Source of the DNA: Campanula takesimana
Taxonomy: Eukaryota > Streptophyta > Magnoliopsida > Asterales > Campanulaceae
Direction: 5' to 3'
NCBI GenBank assembly: GCA_026119855.1
Contig: JAOWBW010000425.1
Span: 992,001-1,056,000 of the forward strand
DNA: 64,000 bases
The position numbers and the translations under genes were made by a program. Below the pieces are notes generated by a model. It did not search any database, was not told the DNA's origin, and saw nothing but the letters and a program-made list of their open reading frames with translations. Shown piece by piece: positions 56,718 through 64,000 of the stretch (its first letter is position 1; each line of letters begins with the position of its first letter).

Positions 56718-57112
56718 GAAGCATGAAAGACGAGCTTTTGATTAAAGATCCGGGACGGCCAAGTCAATGGAACTTGCTGGCTGTTGTATGATGAATGAAG
56801 TGAGAATTAGTGATGTGTATAAAAAAAACTAGGAGGGGCCATTGTCAATCCTCCTTTGTAGTAGTGCTGTTTCAGATTGTTAGGTACTATTTTCTTAGTT
56901 TTTGACTTTGGCTACAAAAAGTATTATTATGTAATCTTAACTAGGGTTTGTTTCACTTTATTTATAGGATCTGTATATGGATATTGTCCATGTAGTAGTT
57001 GTATTTATGACTGGAGGAAATCTCTCAGATGCTCATGAAAAACCATTCTCTTGACAAATGCTCTGTGTTTTCTACATCTTCTGTCATGTGAGGGTTCTTT
57101 TTATCATTTTTC
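56718..57112 (+). other. Agenet gene 3' flank
   Basis: Presumed 3'UTR after the TAA at 56715-56717. No coding sequence; AT-rich end by about 57060. Confidence 0.5.
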
Positions 57113-57180
57113 TTGAAAATAGAAGGGTATAAAGGTCCATTTATACCCTTTCTCCACCACCACCATCATCAACCTTCATT

Positions 57181-57333
57181 CACCGCCACCACCACCACCA
57201 ATTTTCCAGAATCCGGTGACCGCCGCCGCCATTTTTCCAGAATCCGACCACAACCACTCACCGCCACCACCACCACCAATTTTCCAGAATCCGGTGACCA
57301 CCGCCGCCATTTTTCCAGAATCCGACCACCACA
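57181..57333 (+). repeat. 78-bp tandem repeat, two units
   Basis: 57181-57258 and 57259-57333: CACCGCCACCACCACCACCA, ATTTTCCAGAATCCGGTGAC, CGCCGCC blocks twice, with a few substitutions. Gives a repetitive spurious ORF. Sits just upstream of the LRX fragment, perhaps its old leader. Confidence 0.9.
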
Positions 57334-57364
57334 ACTAACAATTCTCTCAAATTCACAGTCAACA

Positions 57365-57683
57365 ATGGCGCCATCTCCGCCGCCGCCGCCGCGCTTACCC
57401 TTCTTCTTTCTTATTCTTACTTTCACTCTCCTCCTTTTTCCTCCAGATCCGTTCCGCCGCCGAGCCTGACATCTCTACACTCACATTCCCTAACCCCAAC
57501 CTCCGTCGTGCCTACATTGCTCTACAAGCGTGGAAGTCTGCCATATTTTCCGATCCGTTCAACTTCACTGCCGACTGGACCGGCCCTAATGTCTGCTCCT
57601 ACGGCGGTGTCTTCTGCACCTCCTCTGTGTCGAACTCCTCACTCACTGGTGGGGTTGGGTGGAGAAAGCAATTGCCACCATAA
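57365..57683 (+). pseudogene. Leucine-rich repeat extensin (LRX) N-terminal fragment, frameshifted and truncated
   Basis: ATG 57365 starts a good signal peptide (MAPSPPPPPRLPFFFLILTF...) but the frame runs into TGA about 105 nt later. In the neighbouring frame the LRX N-terminal domain continues: LTFPNPNLRRAYIALQAWKS, then FNFTADWTGPNVCSYGGVFC up to SNSSLT. The frames join if the T-run at 57435-57439 has one base too many. Similarity stops near 57650, before the LRR domain; the frame ends in TAA at 57681-57683. Intact LRX proteins are cell-wall RALF-binding proteins of 400-900 residues; this is about the first 100. Non-functional. Confidence 0.8.
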
Positions 57684-58060
57684 TAACAAATTGACATTTT
57701 TGTCCTCTTTTCAAAGAAAATGTCCAAAATACCCCTCACATGACATGCACATGACCATTTCTCGTTAATTTTCTAACGCCGTTAGGGGTCAAGGGGGGTC
57801 ATAGGTCAAACTGGGAGAAATGGCAAATTAGAGGGTCACTTTGGGACAAAATTGGGTTTGGGTACCAAAGTGGGAATGGGTGGATACTTTGGGGGGCTAA
57901 ACATATTTTGGCCTTACAACATTTACTTTTTCTTAATCTCCGTGCAAAGTAAAACTAGGAACTTTAAATTGAGACGGAGGGAGTATAATTAACTCATATT
58001 TTTGACAAAGTACCGACAAAATGTAGCTCTTATTTTTAGATGCAATGCAATTCCAACTCC
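57684..58060. other. Intergenic DNA with MITE end fragment
   Basis: No coding sequence. GAGACGGAGGGAG (57971-57983) followed by TA is a Stowaway right end without a found left end. Confidence 0.5.
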
Positions 58061-58396
58061 ACAACACAGGCCCCAGCTTTGCAAAAATGAAAATACAAAA
58101 CAAACAGCCTCATGTTAATTTAAGCTGACTATACTTCCCAACTCTTCTAAACTACATTGTCTCAAGGATATGAAGCTTTGCAGCTCATCAAAATTTACAT
58201 ATTTTATCTATACATAGATCAAGGTGCATCAATCTGAATTCAAAGATAGAGACTAGAAGGCAGAAGCCGAATGCCACCACCTTCGTGGCTTTCATTTGAA
58301 CCTCGACACCATGCCGTTTAAAATTGGCATCCAAGGATAAACTGGTATAAATCAAGAACTAAACTCGAGCCAGGGGTATTTTGGGGTTTTCCTCCC

Positions 58397-58862
58397 TCAG
58401 TCAGCTAGAAAGTCATCTTCTTCCTTTTCTTCTGATGAGGATACAAGCTCCTTTATCTTGCCTGTTTTGTTTCGTCTCTGCAAACTAGCATTTGAGGGTA
58501 ATATGGGAAATTTAGCAGAGATTTGACTTTCGTTGTTGACCTTTTCGTAGTCAGAGTACGTGAAGGGTTTCTTGCAGATGCAAGAAGATGGATATTCATG
58601 AAACTCGCCACGGCCTGGCTTCATATCCTCGGGTTCACCCATAAATCCTCTTTGACTTGATTTGACTTTTCTTGCAAATGTATCCCAATTCATCTTGTCT
58701 CGTGCCATGAACAATGCGCTGAGTCTTTTCGCATTTGGCCTGATTGTCCTCTTATGCCCCATGTACCTCCTTTATTTTACAAGTAACTTAGGATCATTTA
58801 GTTGTTCCAAAAATAACACACAGATTATTATTTGTTTATTTTTACCAAAATATACCGTTTGA

Positions 58863-58899
<37 letters not shown>

Positions 58900-60879
58900 C
58901 CAAAATGTTCATTTTCAGAAAGTATTTACCAAAAATGTGTTTTTTGCTCAAACTCTCTACAACTACTAGTGACTACTAACAAATTCCAGCCAATGTAAAA
59001 TTGATGAAAATGTAATAATTTTCATGAAATGTTCCATCAAAAATACTATTGATAACAATTTTTAGATTTTCATGAAAATTAATTGATTTTTAGTCTCTTT
59101 TTGGTCAAAGTACAATTAAGTTGACCAAAAAAGTCAAGATACGACATTTATTAGGGGACGGGGGAGTACGCATTAAGACACTACTAACAGCAGTGACTCT
59201 AACGATGACTTTTAAGTAGCTGTTACTAGTAGCAAGTTTGAGCAAAGAGCATGTTTTGGTAAACACTTTTTGTAAAAGAACATTTTAGAAGTTAGTAAAT
59301 TTAAAAGGTATAATTTGGTAAAAAAAGTTCCACCCACGCATATAAATAGCCCTGATATAGAAAAACAAGCGAAGGGAAGTGATTCGCGTTCATACCTCCG
59401 ACCAGCAAGGATTTTTGCCATGTTTCCGTTATTGTTGGTGACAAAGACATCACTTTCATCACAAACAATGTAGTCTAAAGCAGCAAGTCGTGAAGAAAAG
59501 GGTAGAAAAGGTTTCAGCTCCTCACTTGCAAGCATCTCTTTTGTGTAAAAATTTGGAAAAAGCTCTCTAAGAGGCCTTAAAGTCTCTTCCCCGCCATAAA
59601 TTTCACCAGATGCAACATAAAGGTATGTGTCATTTTTGAACCCAAGTGCCCGTAACATCAAGCCGACTTCATGGGGAGTGAGTGGGCATTTCCCTCGCTT
59701 TCGCTCTCCGTCTGGACTTGTTTCCTGTACAAATAGGGAAAATGGCTTTAGAGAGCCAGGGACGGAGCCAGTCTTTGTGGCAGTGGGGCAAAATATGAGA
59801 GGGATTCCAAAAAAGGAGAAATATAACGAAAAAAAAGAAGCACAATTCAACTAAATCTTGTGCCTAACAACTCGCAGATGGGTGGCAAAAAAAAAAAAAT
59901 CCTTCTCAAGGACTCAAACAGGTCTTTTACATCTTCCATATATGAAAAGGCATAAGCAAAACACAGACTCCTTCCGTCCCCAAAATAGTGCCCCTTTTTC
60001 CTTTTTGATTTGTCCCAACAAAATAGTTCCCCACTTTCAAAAGAAGTAATCCATCGGTCCCTAAATGAATGCCCATTTTACTTTGAGAGGGAACCGAAGA
60101 ATGGACTTGTAAGCAATTTTGGTGGCATATATACATCATAACACCCCTCACAGCATAACTTAATGACGATATTAAATTAGAACATCATCATTGACAATGA
60201 GAACTTACTAATTTCACCAAAATATGGACATTCATTTAGGGACTTTTTTTTTTTTTTTTGGTTAAGTGGACATTCATTTAGGGACGAAGGGGGTAATAGT
60301 TTTTTTGTGAAAATCTTAAGGTAGACGCACTAACAGCTTCATCCTTAAAAAAGTACTCATGAAATTAGATATTTGCACGTAATTTGATCTACAACTCTTC
60401 AGATCAAAATAGCAAAGTTACAGCATTCGCATACAAAAAAAATGTCTACACTCGTGAAGATGGAGATAAGAAAAAGGAAAAGAGAACTCCAAATATAGCA
60501 GTCTTACGGGTAATGTTGTCCATCTTTTCCTTATCTCACCAAGCTCATATCTCTCTTTATCACCGCCACCATAGTAACAACCCGAAAATGCAAGCATATC
60601 AGGTTCAAACCTGTCACAGATATAATTTTAGATCAACAAGCCAAAGCAAGATTGAATATATAAGTCAATGTTTACTATACTCCCTCCGTCCCAAAAATGA
60701 TCTCCCCATTTGACTATTCAAACTTTTTAAGGATATGAACACTTGTTTCACTAGTCATGTTTTGTTTATGCGCTTTTAAGCCTAAATTGTAGAAATGGGA
60801 AGAACTTTTTGGGACAATGGAAAATGGCAAATGGGAAGATCATTTTGGGACAAATGAAGTATTTGAAAAGGTTGATTCT

Positions 60880-60936
<57 letters not shown>

Positions 60937-62852
60937 TTAGATGGTGTTTAGTTAGCATCTAGCACCACATCAACTCTTCATATGGAACATAAAAAACTAA
61001 TTCATAACTGCAGGACAGTTACATATATCCATTCATCCTCAGATATCATGCAAAACATTATCTTCTAGTCTGTTCATTGGAGTTTAACATCTTTAATGTT
61101 GTAAAAGAACAGGTACTTGTTTCTTCAACACAATTTTCAGTTCTCTTCAATGTTTACTACTACCTCTGTCTCAAAATGAATAACCGAATTTGCTCTTGAT
61201 CAAGAGCGAATTCGATCATTCATTTTGGGACGGAGGGAGTTTTTTATTTTATTTTTGTTTTTTTTTTCCACTAGAAACGAACTTGGTTAAAAGATATGAA
61301 CATGAGTAGAGTGATTGTAGAAAAATGCCTATTTTAGTCCACTTGCTGAATAACGGGATAAGCAAGGGGGATTTGGTAGATACCAGTCAAATTTTGGAGT
61401 ATGACCTTAATCCTGTTTCAAGTAGATTACAAAGCTTAGAAGGATTGTCTCGAATTTTACGAGAGATAAATATAGTTGAGACCTGTTCATTTATATGCAT
61501 GAGTACCGCACTTGAAGGTCACATTTGGAGAAACATTTAATCAGGGAAAGACTGCCATAATTTTGTACTCCCTCTGTCCCATAATAATCACACTCTCCTT
61601 TTTAGGTGTCCCAAAATAAAAGTCGCATTTGGAAATAAGGAAACAATCTTATACTAACATTCTTACCATAGTACCACCACTATACAAACATGTAAAGTGC
61701 ACTCCTTGAAAACATTGATAAGTCCAAATGCAACATTTATTTAGGGACGGAGGGAGGATATAAGTGACAAACCTCAAGTGGACTGCAATAAAGCGATTTT
61801 CCATCTTCCTCATTCTCGACACCAGTTTCTGACCTAAACTACGTATAGGCTTCGTAAATCTTAAAGCATCATAGTTGACCCGACATCGCAACTTTTGTAG
61901 ATCTTCGTCAAGGTCATTAGCAAGCCTATAATCAAACTTCGTTAGTTGAAGAACCTGCAGAAAAAAATGATTTTTAGCCAATAAAGAAAATTAGCAGCAG
62001 TTTTACAAGCCAGCATAACAACTGTCTAAAGACGGTAAATCGCATGATAAAACTCATAAAATTGAGTAGTGTGTAAATATAAAATTTTATATTGAATGAA
62101 TTATCCATCTTACACGTCTCCTCAAGAGTATCGGCAGTACTTCATCGAAATAATATTGAGGTTCTGATTTTCTAGGGACCCGCATAGTGTATGGAGGCTT
62201 ATCCATGGACCTCATTACTTTTTCAGGGACTCTTTTAACGATGGGAACATCCTTTGCAAGGGAAGAGATAAACCAATCAACATCAAAAATGTTGAGGAAG
62301 TCACTGAAAATTATAGATGAAAGTGAATGAGGTCACAATCAAAAAATTAATTAAAGTATCCTACTCAAAATTGATGAAAATCAAACATACCTATCGTCCT
62401 TCCAGAATGAATGATGATCCAGTTCAGGAATGACCAAAGTTGCATTTAAGATACGTGCCACAACTACAGCATCAGTTATCTAAATGGAGTGGATTGAAAA
62501 AAGGGGGTTAGTATGATAGAGAAAGATTTCCGTATCTGTTGTAGATAGATACATGAACATAAAATTATATACACCTTCCATATTGAAAATGAGTGTCAAT
62601 TCCAAAATGGAAAAAAAAAATAAAAAAATTAAAAATTAAAAGCTGAAATCTTTTTTTCAAATTTTCCCTCATTAAGACCTTGTACACTTTATTTTAGGAA
62701 GGCAGTGCTCGATGGTAGAAAAAGTACTATATATATAACATGTTGCTTACTCCTGTTCTTTGTTGGTTCAATCCTCCACTTGCTGCAATAAGTAAATACC
62801 CATTTGAGAACCGCTCACGTACTGCAGCTGTATAACTCAAAAATATTAGTCT
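58397..62852 (-). CDS. Plant O-fucosyltransferase family protein, 5' end missing (7 exons seen)
   Basis: Minus-strand exons in transcript order: 62852-62751, 62479-62391, 62303-62114, 61954-61773, 60610-60508, 59724-59396, 58766-58397. Total 1365 nt, 454 residues, all junctions in frame. Motifs in order: SNGYLLIAASGGLNQQRTG, ILNATLVIPELDHHSFWKDD, FLNIFDVDWFI, YTMRVPRKSEPQYYFDEVLP, RFIAVHLRFEPDMLAFSGCY, CPLTPHEVGLMLRALGF, YLYVASGEIYGGE, DYIVCDESDVFVTNNNGNMA, RRYMGHKRTIRPN. These match the GDP-fucose O-fucosyltransferase (DUF246) family, Golgi type II membrane glycosyltransferases. HLRFE holds the conserved Arg. The cytosolic tail and signal anchor should lie in exons to the right of 62852; none was identified before the window ends. 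Introns contain MITEs. Confidence 0.9.
59020..59166. mobile_element. Stowaway-like MITE, right half
   Basis: TTGATAACAATTTTTAG ... AAGTTGACCAAAAAAGTCAA ... GGGGACGGGGGAG then TA. Matches the right half of the hairpin MITE 22795-23049; the left terminal repeat is missing or decayed. Confidence 0.55.
59968..60293. mobile_element. Composite of two Stowaway-like MITEs in O-fucosyltransferase intron
   Basis: CTCCTTCCGTCCCC starts at 59968. A second left-type end CGGTCCCTAAATGAATG lies at about 60055, and its partner CATTCATTTAGGGAC occurs twice at the right (about 60229-60243 and 60270-60284), separated by a T-run. Ends GACGAAGGGGG then TA. Probably nested or recombined copies. Confidence 0.55.
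60680..60859. mobile_element. Stowaway-like MITE in O-fucosyltransferase intron
   Basis: CTCCCTCCGTCCCAAAAATG at the left, CATTTTGGGACAAATGAAG at the right, TA on both sides. Only 70 bp from exon 60610-60508. Confidence 0.8.
60882..60935. repeat. (TG)n(AG)n compound microsatellite
   Basis: TG run followed directly by an AG run in the 60611-61772 intron. Confidence 0.95.
61160..61239. mobile_element. 80-bp hairpin MITE
   Basis: CTACCTCTGTCTCAAAATGA ... CATTTTGGGACGGAGGGAG after TA. Self-complementary around TTTGCTCTTGATCAAGAGC. Same length and core as 34481-34560. Confidence 0.85.
61568..61756. mobile_element. Stowaway-like MITE next to an exon
   Basis: CTCCCTCTGTCCCATAATAA at the left after TA, TTTAGGGACGGAGGGAG at the right. 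Ends 16 bp from the exon at 61773, that is, just after its splice donor on the minus strand. GTCCCAAAATAAAAGTCGCA block shared with 32181-32434. Confidence 0.78.
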
Positions 62853-62930
62853 CTGCAACCACAAGCACAACTATCAAGACATAGGAATCTGACGACCAAG
62901 AGGGGAGAGACAGATCCTAAAATACCCCTA

Positions 62931-63093
62931 CTGTCCCAAATTGATAGTTCCGTTTGACTTTTCAAACATTTTTAAGGTTACATTGTGAGTATCGGAAATT
63001 CAGTGATTTTAAAGCCTTAATTTTGGAAATGGGACTAACTTTCTAGGACAAGCAAAAAGGGGAAACGGGAGTATCATTTTGGGACGGAGGGAG
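62931..63093. mobile_element. Stowaway-like MITE (inverted relative of 24173-24341)
   Basis: CTGTCCCAAATTGATAG at a degenerate left end; ATCATTTTGGGACGGAGGGAG then TA at the right. TTTGACTTTTCAAACATTTT is the reverse complement of the block in 24173-24341. Confidence 0.78.
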
Positions 63094-63199
63094 TACTAAA
63101 ACTGCAGCCAGTAACAGTGTCAGTGTATGACACTCATTAAAAGAAGTTGCATCAATATAGCTTTAATAATTTCATTTAGTTTAGTTTTTCATCTTTTAT

Positions 63200-63201
<2 letters not shown>

Positions 63202-63230
<29 letters not shown>

Positions 63231-63262
63231 GGGGGGGGGGGGGGTTGGGGGTTGGGGGGAGG
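63202..63262. repeat. Poly-T / poly-G run
   Basis: T-run followed directly by a G-rich run; low complexity. Confidence 0.9.
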
Positions 63263-63431
63263 GGTTCATCTTTTCAAATAAAAAAGATGAGTATTACACA
63301 ATTCAGGATTTGGATCATACATTTTGACTCAATTCAGGGCTATTTCTTTTTGGCATAAACAGTACATCTGAGCTGAATAGCTGAGGGCACAGGGTTAGAA
63401 ATGTAATGGTGGACCACTCCCAATTTGCATG

Positions 63432-63619
63432 TGTTGGGGTATCAACCCAAGTCCCACATCGGCAATTGAAAGAAGAATTGTCTAATATATAGGTGTCCAC
63501 CTACTTCATTAGTATGAGGCCTTTTGGGAGTTGACCCAAAAACAAATCCGTGCGGACTGGGCCCAAAGCGGACAATATCATACTAATGTGGAGTGGTGGG
63601 GGTGGTCGCGGTCCCAACA
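63432..63619 (+). repeat. 5' LTR of a TRIM-like element (188 bp)
   Basis: Begins TGTTGGGGTATCAACCCAAG, ends GGTCCCAACA (terminal TGTTGGG / CCCAACA), and has CCCACATCGG as in many plant TRIMs. It is followed two bases later by a tRNA-Met-like primer site. Confidence 0.75.
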
Positions 63620-63621
63620 AC

Positions 63622-63635
63622 TGGTATCTGAGCCC
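63622..63635 (+). promoter_or_regulatory. Primer binding site of the TRIM-like element
   Basis: TGGTATCTGAGCCC, one mismatch from the usual TGGTATCAGAGC of tRNA-Met. Confidence 0.75.
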
Positions 63636-63847
63636 AGGTTGATGGATGGGCCCGACGAGCAGTGGACCGCGTGTGTGAGATGTGTGGGAATTCCTTTGGT
63701 GTGACCTCGCGAATGGAGCACTGTGTGTGCCTTGTGTCGAAAGTCTTCTCGATATTGGTGATCGGGCGGCGTGTCCCGCATGTGGTGAACAGCGGCGGTG
63801 CAAGTAAACTTCGCTGGAGGTGGTCCTTGGTTTGAGGGGAGGTTATT
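63636..63847 (+). mobile_element. TRIM-like internal domain with polypurine tract
   Basis: About 210 bp of GC-rich non-coding DNA ending TTGAGGGGAGGTTATT (63832-63847), then TGTTGGG at 63848. That is where a 3' LTR should begin, but the sequence after TGTTGGGA does not match the 5' LTR. Minus-strand ORFs here have no recognisable product. Confidence 0.6.
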
Positions 63848-64000
63848 TGTTGGGATTTTTTTGTCTCAAATTCTAATAGGATTGTCAAAATCATGTGGAG
63901 AATTCTATTTACCAATTGTAATAGGAGAGAAGGATTGTTTCCTAATGCAAGTGTGGAAGGAAATCGTGAATCCTTATGGGTGAAGGAAAAAGTGATTTTC

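Noticed and set aside
57113..57469. 118-codon His/Thr/Pro-rich ORF
   Set aside because: Translation of the 78-bp tandem repeat running into the LRX signal-peptide frame; no evidence of a real product.
63315..63500. Missing N-terminal exon of the O-fucosyltransferase gene
   Set aside because: The 61-codon minus ORF has no signal-anchor or family motif and overlaps the TRIM-like LTR.
1..64000. CRISPR arrays, bacterial operons, rRNA genes
   Set aside because: None seen. Direct repeats in the window are minisatellites, LTRs or target duplications.

Overview
This is nuclear DNA of a flowering plant, almost certainly a eudicot. The evidence is the many-exon genes with GT-AG introns, the plant-type Ty1/copia and Ty3/gypsy retrotransposons, the plant-specific protein families (VQ motif, DUF547/MIP1, Agenet G2484-1, LRX, plant O-fucosyltransferase) and the Stowaway-like MITEs. 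No bacterial, organellar or CRISPR features were seen. The species cannot be named from the sequence alone.

Layout. (1) 1-4016 is the 3' part of a Sirevirus-type Ty1/copia element: the RNase H end, an extra 671-codon ORF behind a splice-acceptor-like site, a series of polypurine motifs and the 3' LTR. (2) 4017-17745 is a nest of mobile DNA. A degenerate antisense Ty1/copia remnant (5779-6193 and 17365-17745) is split by an intact, very young 11.2-kb Ty3/gypsy chromovirus (6194-17364, 5-bp target duplication, nearly identical 2.6-kb LTRs, one open 1533-codon gag-pol ORF) and is flanked by a 795-bp hAT-like element. (3) 17746-19970 is intergenic, with a 40-bp tandem repeat, a Stowaway MITE and a small poly(A) retroposon. 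(4) 20002-27233 (+) is a DUF547 / MIP1 leucine-zipper gene. A small VQ-motif (MKS1-like) gene lies inside its 1.3-kb intron on the opposite strand. (5) 27977-28433 is a SINE with a 15-bp target duplication. (6) 28693-35170 (+) is COQ2, the mitochondrial 4-hydroxybenzoate polyprenyltransferase of ubiquinone synthesis (8 exons). (7) 35171-39540 is intergenic, with a 1.4-kb hAT-like element carrying a nested repeat-rich insertion. (8) About 39600-57060 (+) is a large Agenet/Tudor gene of the G2484-1 type (14 coding exons, 2477 codons, a leader intron of about 3 kb, and a 120-residue triplication that carries basic nuclear-localisation clusters). (9) 57113-57683 is a truncated, frameshifted fragment of a leucine-rich-repeat extensin (LRX) gene. 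(10) 58397-62852 (-) is the 3' part of an O-fucosyltransferase gene; its 5' exons were not found and probably lie beyond the right edge. (11) From 63432 there is a TRIM-like element with an intact 5' LTR and primer site but no matching 3' LTR.

The four large genes are unrelated housekeeping or regulatory loci and do not form a pathway. What unites the window is a swarm of short Stowaway-like MITEs (terminal repeat CTCCCTCCGTCCC, TA target). At least 18 have both ends, mostly in introns, along with several fragments. The exon models of all four multi-exon genes were built by hand from ORFs, splice consensus and reading-frame closure. Each closes without a stop and has a total coding length divisible by three.
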